A DNA stretch of 12,854 nucleotides from Candidatus Poribacteria bacterium. Lineage in GTDB: Bacteria; Poribacteria; WGA-4E; GCA-2687025. The notes below the pieces were generated by a model that searched no databases, was not told the DNA's origin, and was given only the letters and a program-made list of their open reading frames with translations. Below are positions 1 through 9,049 of this stretch, piece after piece. Numbering within the stretch: position 1 is the first letter of the stretch; every line of letters starts with the position of its first letter. The stretch lies in assembly GCA_028818695.1 (NCBI GenBank), contig JAPPNK010000006.1, forward strand, positions 1-12,854, read 5' to 3'. A program made the translations under genes and the position numbers.

Positions 1-2036
<2,036 letters not shown>

Positions 2037-2116
2037 TTCTTTCTTTCATACAATGTCCGACGCGATACTGCTCATGCGCGGGCCGCAATTCAATTGTCAA
2101 ATAATTTCGAGGATGG

Positions 2117-2237
2117 CGCTTCGGTGAGGATAGCGTAGGGGAAACACCCGTTCCCATTCCGAACACGGCCGTTAAGACCTACGACGCCGATGATACTGCA
2201 GGGGGGGCCCTGTGGGAAAGTAGGTATCGCCGAGGCC
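2117..2237 (+). rRNA. rrf: 5S ribosomal RNA
   Basis: The diagnostic 5S core is present: GGGGAAACACCCGTTCCCAT, then CCGAACACGG, GTTAAGACCTACG, GCCGATGATACTGC, and near the 3' end TGTGGGAAAGTAGGT. The terminal helix I can be drawn from GCTTCGG (2118-2124) and CCGAGGC (2230-2236), which sets the ends to within a few bases and gives about 120 nt, the normal 5S length. It lies about 80 bp after the 23S gene, the usual bacterial 23S-5S order, so the two are presumably co-transcribed and processed. The intervening spacer (2037-2116) shows no tRNA. Confidence 0.95.
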
Positions 2238-2244
2238 CATATTT

Positions 2245-2276
2245 GGAAAGCCCGCTCAATAGTCAGCGGGCTTTCC
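2245..2276 (+). terminator. rRNA operon terminator hairpin
   Basis: A perfect 12-bp inverted repeat, GGAAAGCCCGCT (2245-2256) and AGCGGGCTTTCC (2265-2276), encloses an 8-nt loop, 8 bp after the 5S gene. The strong GC-rich stem is typical of an rRNA operon terminator. The downstream tract (GCAATTTTA) is only moderately T-rich, so some read-through into the adjacent methyltransferase gene is conceivable. Confidence 0.8.
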
Positions 2277-2292
2277 GCAATTTTAAGGCGCC

Positions 2293-3111
2293 ATGAAACT
2301 CACCTCCACTCAAAACCCGCGCGTCAAGCAGATACGCAAACTAATGCGCCTCAAAAAAGAGCGGCGGCGGCAAGCGCTGTTCATCGTTGAAGGCGCGCAG
2401 GAAACCGCCATGGCCGTTGAAAGCGGATGGAATATCGAAGCGCTGCTCTTCGACCCGGACGAACCGCTCACTTCGACCGCGTTGAAAGTCGTTCAGGAGA
2501 CGCCTGCGGCGGCGCGCATGCCTGTCAACCGAAAGATTGCCGCATATCTGAGCGATCGGCCGAATGCGCCTGAACTGATCGCCGTTGTCGAATGTCGTCG
2601 GCTTCAACCGCCGCAAACCGCTGACGTAGGCAGCTTCTTTCTGTTGCTAGACCATCCGCGCGATCCCGGCAACGTCGGCTCTATCGTTCGCAGCGCGGAC
2701 GCGATGGGGATTGACGCGGTTGGGCTGTCGGGCGACGCGGTGGACATTTACGCTCCAAAGACGACGCGCGCGGCGATGGGGTCGCTCTTCTGCGTTCCGA
2801 CATTTCATCTGACAAACGCCGACGCGGCGCGGAGATGGATACGGAAGCTGAAAAGCGGTCAGCCCGACCTGCGCGTTGTCGGAACAGACCCGCGCGCCGC
2901 AAAGCCGGTCGATGAGATCGACTGGACGGTTCCCGCGGTCGCTGTCATCGGAAACGAGCGGAAGGGAATGAGCGCCGAGCTGGCGGAGATGTGCGACGCG
3001 GCGGCGTCCATACCGATGCGGGGATCGGCAGAATCGCTCAACAGCGCCGTTTCCGCCTCCATCGTCATGTATGAAGCGCAGCGGCAGCGGCTCCGCGCGA
3101 CGAGCTCATGA
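2293..3111 (+). CDS. TrmH/SpoU-family RNA 2'-O-methyltransferase
   Basis: This 272-aa protein belongs to the SPOUT class of RNA 2'-O-ribose methyltransferases, which use S-adenosylmethionine bound in a C-terminal trefoil knot. An N-terminal substrate-binding domain (about residues 1-100, starting with the family-typical TSTQNPRVK and later FIVEG) precedes the catalytic domain. Motif 1 is at residues 120-135 (DHPRDPGNVGSIVRSA, with Asn127 and Arg133). Motif 2 is at 218-226 (VIGNERKGM). Motif 3 is at 240-256, containing ESLNSAVSAS and followed by the usual YEAQRQR. The family includes RlmB, AviRb/TsnR-like and YsgA-like proteins; the exact target nucleotide cannot be read from sequence. The start ATG has no clear Shine-Dalgarno. 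It lies 16 nt beyond the rRNA terminator stem, with no room for a separate promoter outside the terminator and 5S gene. Confidence 0.93.
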   Translation: MKLTSTQNPRVKQIRKLMRLKKERRRQALFIVEGAQETAMAVESGWNIEALLFDPDEPLTSTALKVVQETPAAARMPVNRKIAAYLSDRPNAPELIAVVECRRLQPPQTADVGSFFLLLDHPRDPGNVGSIVRSADAMGIDAVGLSGDAVDIYAPKTTRAAMGSLFCVPTFHLTNADAARRWIRKLKSGQPDLRVVGTDPRAAKPVDEIDWTVPAVAVIGNERKGMSAELAEMCDAAASIPMRGSAESLNSAVSASIVMYEAQRQRLRATSS

Positions 3112-3144
3112 CCGTCTAGACCCATATATAATGTATCGGGTCAT

Positions 3145-3176
3145 GCGCCCATTGTTGATAGGCGCGTTGTTGCGCC
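3145..3176. terminator. possible weak hairpins between convergent genes
   Basis: In the 65-bp gap between the convergent methyltransferase and binding-protein genes, GGCGC (3161-3165) can pair either with GCGCC at 3145-3149 or with GCGCC at 3172-3176. The two hairpins are alternative. Neither has a good T-tract on either strand, so a terminator role is only suggested by position. Confidence 0.25.
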
Positions 3177-4325
3177 CTAATCGAGTATCCTCAAATCGCC
3201 GTTTTCGACAATCGTGATGAAAACGGGCGTATTTGGGTCGCCGTTTGAATCGAAGGTGAATTGCCCCGCAATCGTCGGCGTGTCGATGGCTGCCAGCGCG
3301 TCCCGAATAGCGGCTGAATCGGTTGAACCGGCGTCTCTGAGCGCAGCCGCCAAGACCTGGACTGTGGTGTACCCGCCTGCGGCGAACCCGTCAGGCTCGA
3401 CTCCGTATTTTGCCCTGTAATTCTGAATGAAGGCTTGATTCCCTGGGGAGTCGGCATGTTTTGACCATGTCGAGCCTGTGATGATTCCTTCAGCGGCGTC
3501 GCCTGCCAGTTCTACATGGGCTGACGAGAAGCCGAGAACGATGAGCGGGATCGTATCGGGAATGCCGAGTTCGCGCGCCTGAATGGGAATCGCGACCCGT
3601 TCTACAGGGCGCGTCGAGACAATGATCGCGTCGGGATTCGCATTCTTGATGTTGTTTAAATGCCCGGTGAAGTCGGTTTCTCCAGTTTCAAAAGGCTCTA
3701 CAGCCGCTAGATCGACGCCCAGCTCTTCAAGCGCTTTGACGGCTTCATCATGTCCGCTTTGAGAAAAGAAATCGGCGTTGTCGAAGATCGCGGCGACCCT
3801 CTGATAGCCGAGTTTTTCCTTTGTCTGCTGAATCAGGCTGCGCGAATACACATTGGCAGGAGTCGGGATGCGGAACACGTAGTCGCCGATGGCGCCCAGC
3901 CCGGCGGCGCCGGCGGAGGGACTCAAAGCCACGACCTGGTTTTCTTGCGCGATCGGAAAAGCGACCCTAGCCGAAGACGAAAATCCGGGACCTAGAATGA
4001 CAGACACGTTGTCTTCATGGATCAGTTTGTTGAAGGCTTCTACGGCAACGGTCGGATCGCTTTCGCTGTCCTCAATGATAAACCGAATGGACATGCCGGC
4101 AAGTTGGGAGCTGTTCACCTCTTCGCGGGCGAGCTCCATTCCGTTCAGTTCCCGTTCTCCTGCGCTCGCTCCATCGCCCGTTATGGACATGACGACTCCG
4201 ACGGCGATCTCGCCGCCTGATTGAGGCGGATCGGGTTGGAGAATTTGCTGTAAATCGTTGCAGGCGGAAAACGCGACAGCGCATACCGCTGCCAACGCAA
4301 CTTTTGCGGCGGTCCTGAAATTCAT
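3177..4325 (-). CDS. ABC transporter substrate-binding lipoprotein, branched-chain amino acid (LivK) type
   Basis: The 382-aa protein is a type I periplasmic binding protein of the Leu/Ile/Val-binding family. The N-terminus is a lipoprotein signal: basic MNFRTAAK, a hydrophobic stretch, then lipobox FSAC with Cys22 as the expected lipidated residue. Family features follow: GVVMSITGDGAS near the mature N-terminus, VILGPGFSSSARVAFPIA, LSPSAGA in the ligand cleft, FRIPTP, then FDNADFF, PDAIIVS, and GGYTTVQVLAAAL near the C-terminus. The start at 4325 is preferred over an in-frame ATG 22 codons upstream. It has AAAGGA 8 nt before it, places the signal peptide at the N-terminus, and fits the promoter at 4394-4422. 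No permease or ATPase genes are nearby, so the transport partner is elsewhere. The true ligand could be an amino acid, amide or other small polar compound. Confidence 0.93.
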   Translation of the reverse strand: MNFRTAAKVALAAVCAVAFSACNDLQQILQPDPPQSGGEIAVGVVMSITGDGASAGERELNGMELAREEVNSSQLAGMSIRFIIEDSESDPTVAVEAFNKLIHEDNVSVILGPGFSSSARVAFPIAQENQVVALSPSAGAAGLGAIGDYVFRIPTPANVYSRSLIQQTKEKLGYQRVAAIFDNADFFSQSGHDEAVKALEELGVDLAAVEPFETGETDFTGHLNNIKNANPDAIIVSTRPVERVAIPIQARELGIPDTIPLIVLGFSSAHVELAGDAAEGIITGSTWSKHADSPGNQAFIQNYRAKYGVEPDGFAAGGYTTVQVLAAALRDAGSTDSAAIRDALAAIDTPTIAGQFTFDSNGDPNTPVFITIVENGDLRILD

Positions 4326-4393
4326 TCGATGGGTCCTTTCTGTTCTCAAAGGCGCGCAGCGGACAGCAGCGCTCCGTCTAAGTGTCTTCATAA

Positions 4394-4422
4394 GTTATAT
4401 AGTGGATTGGGACGGCGTTCAA
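4394..4422 (-). promoter_or_regulatory. sigma70-type promoter for the binding-protein gene
   Basis: On the minus strand, -35 TTGAAC (4422-4417) and -10 TATAAC (4399-4394) are separated by 17 bp, the optimal spacing. Transcription would start near 4387, giving a leader of about 60 nt before the start codon at 4325. Confidence 0.5.
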
Positions 4423-4479
4423 GTCTTTCGACGACATGGCTTGAGCGGGATGACGATCTGGAAGGTTCGAGTTGCGAGG

Positions 4480-4508
4480 TTGCGCATCTTAAATCTGCAT
4501 GCTAGCAT
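4480..4508 (+). promoter_or_regulatory. candidate promoter of the five-gene operon
   Basis: On the plus strand, TTGCGC (4480-4485) and TAGCAT (4503-4508) are separated by 17 bp, with a TGC just before the -10 resembling an extended -10. It sits about 35 bp before the first gene's start codon. The -35 and -10 match consensus only partly. Confidence 0.35.
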
Positions 4509-4541
4509 TGAATAGCAATCACTGTTTTAGGGAGGGTCGTC

Positions 4542-5189
4542 ATGATGGCCGCTTTTGAGTCTTTTGCGCGGCGCGTCCTGAATCGAGGCGCAGTTCCTGT
4601 GGCGCGGGCGTTGTCGGCCATTGGGATCCCCGCCAACGTTATCACGATCGTCGGCTTTTTGGGCAATGTTGCCGCCGCCGTTTTAATTTTTCAGGGCAAG
4701 TTGGTGTACGGCGGAATTGCGATGCTGATCGCGGGGTTGTTCGATGTGCTGGACGGAGCTGTCGCGCGCGCAAGCAATAAAACGGATCAATCGGGCGCGC
4801 TGCTCGATTCGGTTGTGGATCGGTATTCAGAAGCGATCATTTTCTTTGCGCTCTGGGCGTATTTTTTCGTAAACAGTCAGTTCGTTGCCGCCTCGTTCAC
4901 CTTTTTATCGATCATTGGGTCGCTTCTGGTGAGCTATATCCGCGCGCGCGCTGAGGGACTGGACATCGAATGCCGCGTCGGGTTGATGCAGCGCGGCGAA
5001 CGCATCGGGCTGCTCTCTATCGGCTTGATGCTTTCTAAGGTTCAATTTGCCAGTTTTCAGTCGCCGAACTGGGCGGGGTCTCCGCTGCTGATCATCGTGC
5101 TGGGAGCTTTGGCAGTTCTGTCCAATTTGACGGCGCTGCGCCGGCTCATCTTTTCATACTCAGAACTTCACCGCGTCGGAAGAGGATAA
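4542..5189 (+). CDS. CDP-alcohol phosphatidyltransferase (phospholipid synthase family)
   Basis: This 215-aa integral membrane enzyme joins a CDP-activated lipid (CDP-diacylglycerol or a relative) to an alcohol head group with release of CMP. The full family signature D-x2-D-G-x2-A-R-x8-G-x3-D-x3-D is present: Asp68, Asp71, Gly72, Ala75-Arg76, Gly85, Asp89 and Asp93, the metal- and substrate-binding residues. About six hydrophobic segments can be seen, including roughly 30-50, 54-70, 95-110, 115-132 and two more in the C-terminal third. GLMQRGER after the fourth segment resembles the conserved arginine-containing motif of phosphatidylinositol-phosphate or archaetidylinositol-phosphate synthases. 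The head group is therefore possibly inositol phosphate, but glycerol phosphate cannot be excluded. GGAGG at 4531-4535 precedes the ATG by 6 nt; a second ATG follows directly. First gene of the operon; only 2 nt separate its stop codon from TolB-like gene's CC-ATG junction. Confidence 0.93.
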   Translation: MMAAFESFARRVLNRGAVPVARALSAIGIPANVITIVGFLGNVAAAVLIFQGKLVYGGIAMLIAGLFDVLDGAVARASNKTDQSGALLDSVVDRYSEAIIFFALWAYFFVNSQFVAASFTFLSIIGSLLVSYIRARAEGLDIECRVGLMQRGERIGLLSIGLMLSKVQFASFQSPNWAGSPLLIIVLGALAVLSNLTALRRLIFSYSELHRVGRG

Positions 5190-5192
5190 TCC

Positions 5193-6242
5193 ATGAAGCG
5201 TTTTCGTTTGTTGATACTGCCTGCCGCCATTTTATTTGCGCTGGACGCTGCAGCGGCTGGAATGATCGCTTATGTGGAGCGGGCGCCCGTTGCGTCGCGC
5301 GAAGGCATCGCCCGTTTTTTTGGAGTGTCGGAGCGGCGTTTTCAGGTTTCAAACGATGTTTACGACGCTTTCGCCTTCAACATCTACACGATTGATGAGC
5401 AGGGGAAGAATCGGATGGCTCTGACGGAAGACGGGATGAGCGAACGCCCCCGCTGGTCTTGGAACGGAGAATGGATTGCGTACCGCCATGGGCCGGAGCC
5501 GGTTCAAAGCCTTTACATTGTGCGCGCGGACGGGTCCGACCGCAAGGAGGTTTTAGACGGGGTGGAATCGATACACGAGTATTGGTGGTCGCATGACAGC
5601 AAGAAGATCTTAGCGGCAGCGACAGGGCGCCGATCCAACAACCGTCTTGAGGGGCGGGTCATCGAGATTGAAACAGGAAAAGTGAGCCGTTTGAGCCGAG
5701 AGGAGTGGCAGCGGGGCTGGAATCACTGGGAGCCTGGAAGGACAGATGTCGTCAATCCCCGCCCCAGGTTATTCACCGCCCTGACAGAGGCGGGGGTGGC
5801 GTGGCCGGTCTGGTCGCCCGATGCGAAATGGATCGCCTTTACTGCCGAAGGGTTTGCGGCTGTCGCGCATGTTGAAAGCGTTTCGAATTCTGGAAACTGG
5901 TTTTTACAAAAGAAAGAGCCGCCCGCCGACCGCGTGTTTCAGTGGTCGCTAGACGGGCGGAAGATACTTTTTGGTTTGAACGGATTCATCGCCTCCGCAA
6001 CCCTTGACAACGGCAAAATGATCGACATCGCTCCCGTCACGATGCGGCGGGCGGGGAGGGGAACGTTCAACGCTGAGGCGACGCGCATTGTGTTCAGCGC
6101 GAACCCGGCAGGCGTGACCGCGCCTCAATTGTTCATTGTGGACGCGGACGGGGAGAATGAGACACAGATCACAAACAGCCCTCGAGCTCATTTAGACCCG
6201 CGATGGCAGCCTATTTTTGACGATGAGATCAACGCGCCTTAA
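5193..6242 (+). CDS. TolB-like beta-propeller (PD40 repeat) exported protein
   Basis: The 349-aa protein starts with a signal peptide (basic MKRFR, a hydrophobic core to about residue 17, then small residues AAAAG around 19-23), so it is probably periplasmic. The body carries repeated PD40/TolB-type blades of the form W-S-x-D/N-G/S-x-x-I-A/L. Examples are RPRWSWNGEWIAY (85-97), EYWWSHDSKKIL (129-140), WPVWSPDAKWIAF (about residue 208), FQWSLDGRKILF (about 250) and a final LDPRWQP near the C-terminus. The segments LYIVRADGSDRKEV and LFIVDADGENETQIT are typical of TolB-like propellers. It lacks an obvious TolB N-terminal domain, so it is not TolB itself. Its role is unknown; such propellers usually bind partner proteins. 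The Shine-Dalgarno (GGAAGAGGA, 5178-5186) lies inside the end of the preceding gene, indicating translational coupling. Confidence 0.85.
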   Translation: MKRFRLLILPAAILFALDAAAAGMIAYVERAPVASREGIARFFGVSERRFQVSNDVYDAFAFNIYTIDEQGKNRMALTEDGMSERPRWSWNGEWIAYRHGPEPVQSLYIVRADGSDRKEVLDGVESIHEYWWSHDSKKILAAATGRRSNNRLEGRVIEIETGKVSRLSREEWQRGWNHWEPGRTDVVNPRPRLFTALTEAGVAWPVWSPDAKWIAFTAEGFAAVAHVESVSNSGNWFLQKKEPPADRVFQWSLDGRKILFGLNGFIASATLDNGKMIDIAPVTMRRAGRGTFNAEATRIVFSANPAGVTAPQLFIVDADGENETQITNSPRAHLDPRWQPIFDDEINAP

Positions 6243-6254
6243 TGCGGAGATGAG

Positions 6255-7517
6255 ATGAGCCCGCGCCGCAGACGAAAAAAACGAACCTACGCCGAACAAT
6301 GTTTAGAGGAGGCGGAACCGACCGAGCAGCCGCGCTGCGCCTATTTTGGCGAATGCGGCGGATGCGCTTGGCAGACGGTCGCCTACGATCGGCAACTGGA
6401 ATTCAAGCGGGCGTGGATCGAGAAGCAGCTGGCGGAATGCGGGTTTGACGCGGTTGAAATTCCGCTGCCGGCGCCGTCTCCAGACATCTACGGCTACCGC
6501 AACAAGATGGAGTTTTCGTTTGCCGCTTGGCGATGGCTCACGCGGGCGGAGATTGCGTCCGGCGAAGAATACGATCGGGGCTTCGCGCTTGGGATGCATG
6601 CGGCGGGGGCGTATGACCGCGTCATTGACATTCAGCCATGCCCGCTGCAAACTGACGAGGCGAATCGGCTTTTAGACGCGACGCGCGCCTTTGCCCGAAG
6701 CAGCGGCGAAGAGCCGTACAGCGTCCGCCGGCAGGACGGGTTTTTTCGATACTTGTCGCTGCGCGTCGGCGTTCAGACGGGGCAGACGGCGGTTGTGTTG
6801 ACGACGACGGAGCGGAACGAGCCGCTGATGCGCCGGTATGTTCAGTTTCTTGCTGAAAAAGGCATGGAGCCGCATGTTGTCGCAAACGGGGTGACGGACC
6901 GCCTCGGCAGCTCTTCGGAAGGGGCGGAAATTCACATCGACGGCGGAGCGCCGACCTTCCAGGAGCGTCTTGGCCCGTTTATTTTTGACCTTGCCCCTGA
7001 CTCCTTTTTTCAACCGAACACGATGGCGGCGGAAATGTTGTGCGGTGTGACGGCGGAATGCGCGGGTTTGACGGGCGATGAAACGGCGCTGGATCTGTAC
7101 TGCGGCGTCGGCGCGTTGTCGCTTTTTTTGGCGCAAAAAGCGGAGCGCGTTATTGGCATTGAAAAGGCCGTTTCCGCGGCGAAGCTGGCATACCGAAACG
7201 CGCAGCAAAACAGCTTTGAGAACGCCTTTTTTCTCGAGGCGGACCTGGATAAGGGGTTGCCGAATCTTCCGATTGGGCGGCCTGAAGTGGTTGTGGCGGA
7301 CCCTCCGCGGGCGGGCGTTCATCCGAAGGCGATACGCGGAATACTTGAATTGAAGCCGCTGCGGATCGTGTATGTCAGCTGCAACGCAAAGGCGCAGGCG
7401 CAAGATATGGCGCGGCTTTGCGCATCGGGGCGGTATCGGCTTATCAAGACGCAGCCGATCGACATGTTTCCGCAGACGCCGCATGTTGAGAATGTTGCGG
7501 TTTTGGAGCGGCGGTGA
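6255..7517 (+). CDS. rlmD: 23S rRNA (uracil-C5)-methyltransferase, RlmD/RumA type
   Basis: This 420-aa protein is a class I SAM-dependent m5U RNA methyltransferase of the RumA/TrmA family. RlmD methylates U1939 of 23S rRNA in E. coli; the B. subtilis relative (RlmCD) also modifies U747. The N-terminal [4Fe-4S] ligands are visible as Cys28, Cys34, Cys37 (CAYFGECGGCAWQ) and Cys129 (QPCPLQ). Further family marks are FFQPNTMAAEML, the SAM-binding ALDLYCGVGALSL, DPPRAGVHP, the catalytic YVSCN with Cys376, and HVENV near the C-terminus with Glu412 as the expected general base. An N-terminal basic run (residues 4-10) replaces the TRAM domain found in E. coli RlmD. GGAGA lies only 4 nt before the ATG. 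U1939's equivalent is intact at 1072 of this same window. TrmA or RlmC specificity cannot be strictly excluded. Confidence 0.92.
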   Translation: MSPRRRRKKRTYAEQCLEEAEPTEQPRCAYFGECGGCAWQTVAYDRQLEFKRAWIEKQLAECGFDAVEIPLPAPSPDIYGYRNKMEFSFAAWRWLTRAEIASGEEYDRGFALGMHAAGAYDRVIDIQPCPLQTDEANRLLDATRAFARSSGEEPYSVRRQDGFFRYLSLRVGVQTGQTAVVLTTTERNEPLMRRYVQFLAEKGMEPHVVANGVTDRLGSSSEGAEIHIDGGAPTFQERLGPFIFDLAPDSFFQPNTMAAEMLCGVTAECAGLTGDETALDLYCGVGALSLFLAQKAERVIGIEKAVSAAKLAYRNAQQNSFENAFFLEADLDKGLPNLPIGRPEVVVADPPRAGVHPKAIRGILELKPLRIVYVSCNAKAQAQDMARLCASGRYRLIKTQPIDMFPQTPHVENVAVLERR

Positions 7518-8218
7518 GCGGGGATATTCTGCTGCTGGCGGCGACTGAAGCGGAATGCCGTTCTGTGTTGACGCAGATGACGCGCGTTTTATCGGAGGGG
7601 AACGGGTGGAAGGGGGAGATTGCCGGGCGCGGCTGCAGGCTTTTGACGACAGGCGTCGGACCGGTGAATCCGGCGCATATACTGACGCGAGAGGCGGAAA
7701 GGGAGCGGCCCCGCATCGTAGCGCAATTCGGAATTGGAGGGGCGTATGTTCCGTCGGGGCTTGCCGTTGGAGATGTCGCTGTCGCGTCGGAGGAGATATA
7801 CGGCGATCTGGGCGCAGAATCTCCAGACGGATGGCTTTCTATGGAAGAGATCGGTTTTCCGACCGTTTCGGGTCCTGCGCCGCTTTACAACCGCTTTCCG
7901 CTGGATTTGGAGAGAGCAGAGCGCGTTGCGTCGGCATGCGGGGGGTCAGTCGGCCCTTTTCTTACGGCGTCCACCTGTACTGGGACTGTGGAGCGGGCGG
8001 CGGAGCTGTATGAGCGTTTTGGAGCCGTATGCGAGAATATGGAGGGGGCGGCGGCGGCGCATGTGTGCGCGGCATACGGGCTGCCCTTTGTTGAGGCGCG
8101 CGGAATCAGCAACCTGATTGAGAATCGGGATCGGTCGCGCTGGCGGATAAAAGAAGCGGTTTTTGCCGCCGGGCGCGCCGTTATAGACGCCGTATCGGAA
8201 GGAGCGTTGGATGGATAG
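7514..8218 (+). CDS. mqnB: futalosine hydrolase (menaquinone biosynthesis)
   Basis: The 234-aa protein belongs to the nucleoside phosphorylase/hydrolase fold. Futalosine hydrolase cleaves futalosine to hypoxanthine and dehypoxanthine-futalosine in the alternative (futalosine) route to menaquinone. Recognisable features are FGIGGAY in the ribose/phosphate-like region, SEEIYGDLGAE, FLTASTCTGT, and the purine-site segment CENMEGAAAAHVC followed by GLPFVEARGISN and ENRDRSRWRI, all typical of MqnB rather than MTA/SAH nucleosidase. It starts with GTG, overlapping the stop of rlmD by 4 nt (GTGA), so its translation is probably coupled to rlmD; GGAGCGG lies just upstream. The product feeds MqnC and then MqnD, whose gene follows immediately. 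Confidence 0.92.
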   Translation: MSGDILLLAATEAECRSVLTQMTRVLSEGNGWKGEIAGRGCRLLTTGVGPVNPAHILTREAERERPRIVAQFGIGGAYVPSGLAVGDVAVASEEIYGDLGAESPDGWLSMEEIGFPTVSGPAPLYNRFPLDLERAERVASACGGSVGPFLTASTCTGTVERAAELYERFGAVCENMEGAAAAHVCAAYGLPFVEARGISNLIENRDRSRWRIKEAVFAAGRAVIDAVSEGALDG

Positions 8219-9038
8219 ACCGCTTACGCTCGGCTATTCGCCATGTCCAAACGATACGTATATATTTGCGGCGTGGGCGGAGGGCTTGTTGCCGGACGCG
8301 CCCGCCGTTCAGGTTGTTTATGAGGACATCGCCGTTCTGAACCGCATGGCGCTGAACGAGGAGCTGGACATTGTGAAGGCGTCGTTCCATGCAATGGCGT
8401 ATCTGCGGGAGACGTATGCGCTGCTGCGTTCAGGGGGGGCTTTAGGGCGGGGGTGCGGGCCGCTTGTTGTGACGCGGGAGCGGATTGGGGCGCGGGAGCT
8501 GAATGGGAAGTCGATTGCGGTTCCTGGGATGCGGACGACGGCGCTGCTGTTGCTGCGTTTGTTTGAGCCGTCGCTGTCCGATTTTATTGTCATGCCGTTT
8601 GATCAGATTATGTCGGCGGTGAGGGGCGGGGTTGTCGACGCGGGATTGATTATTCATGAGAGCCGTTTCACCTATCCGTCCTACGGTCTGCGGCAGGCGG
8701 TTGATTTAGGAGAGTGGTGGACGGGCGAGACGGGGTTGCCGATACCGCTGGGCGGGATTGCGATGCGGCGCAGCTTGGGTCAAGAGCGGCGGCGTCTTGT
8801 TGAAAAGACGATACGGGCGAGTCTCGAACATGCGCGGCGGGATGAAGCGTCCATCTGGGAGACGGTGCGGGCGCACGCGCAGGAGATGGACAATGAGGTG
8901 ATGCGCGCCCATATTGAGCTGTACGTGAACGAGTTTAGCCTGGACTACGGCAAAGAAGGCGAAACGGCGATCCGCCGGCTTTTTGAGGAAGCGGAACGGC
9001 GCGGGGTTGTCCCGCCGTCGTCGGCGGACATCTTTTAA
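8211..9038 (+). CDS. mqnD: 1,4-dihydroxy-6-naphthoate synthase (menaquinone biosynthesis)
   Basis: The 275-aa protein is MqnD, with a periplasmic-binding-protein-like fold but enzymatic function. It converts cyclic dehypoxanthine-futalosine to 1,4-dihydroxy-6-naphthoate. Family motifs are LGYSPCPNDTYIF (residues 7-19), DIVKASFHA (53-61), GRGCGPLVV (79-87), the IIHESRFTY segment with the conserved histidine at residue 149, and DLGEWWTGETGLPIPLGGI. It overlaps the end of mqnB by 8 nt and has AAGGAG (8199-8204) 6 nt before its ATG. MqnA and MqnC, needed for the same pathway, are not in the window. This is the last gene of the plus-strand operon. Only 11 nt separate it from the convergent array, and no convincing terminator is visible there. 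Confidence 0.94.
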   Translation: MDRPLTLGYSPCPNDTYIFAAWAEGLLPDAPAVQVVYEDIAVLNRMALNEELDIVKASFHAMAYLRETYALLRSGGALGRGCGPLVVTRERIGARELNGKSIAVPGMRTTALLLLRLFEPSLSDFIVMPFDQIMSAVRGGVVDAGLIIHESRFTYPSYGLRQAVDLGEWWTGETGLPIPLGGIAMRRSLGQERRRLVEKTIRASLEHARRDEASIWETVRAHAQEMDNEVMRAHIELYVNEFSLDYGKEGETAIRRLFEEAERRGVVPPSSADIF

Positions 9039-9049
9039 ATAAGCGGTTT

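Noticed and set aside
2037-2116. Possible tRNA in the 23S-5S spacer
   Set aside because: No cloverleaf, no GTTCRANNC T-arm and no CCA-like end; the spacer is too short.
4326-4391. Upstream in-frame start for the binding lipoprotein
   Set aside because: It would bury the signal peptide behind 22 extra residues and would begin at about the predicted transcription start; the start at 4325 has a good Shine-Dalgarno.
6672-7484. A 270-codon open frame antisense to rlmD
   Set aside because: The composition is very Arg-rich, as expected for the complement of a GC-rich gene; the plus strand encodes a clear RlmD with all motifs.
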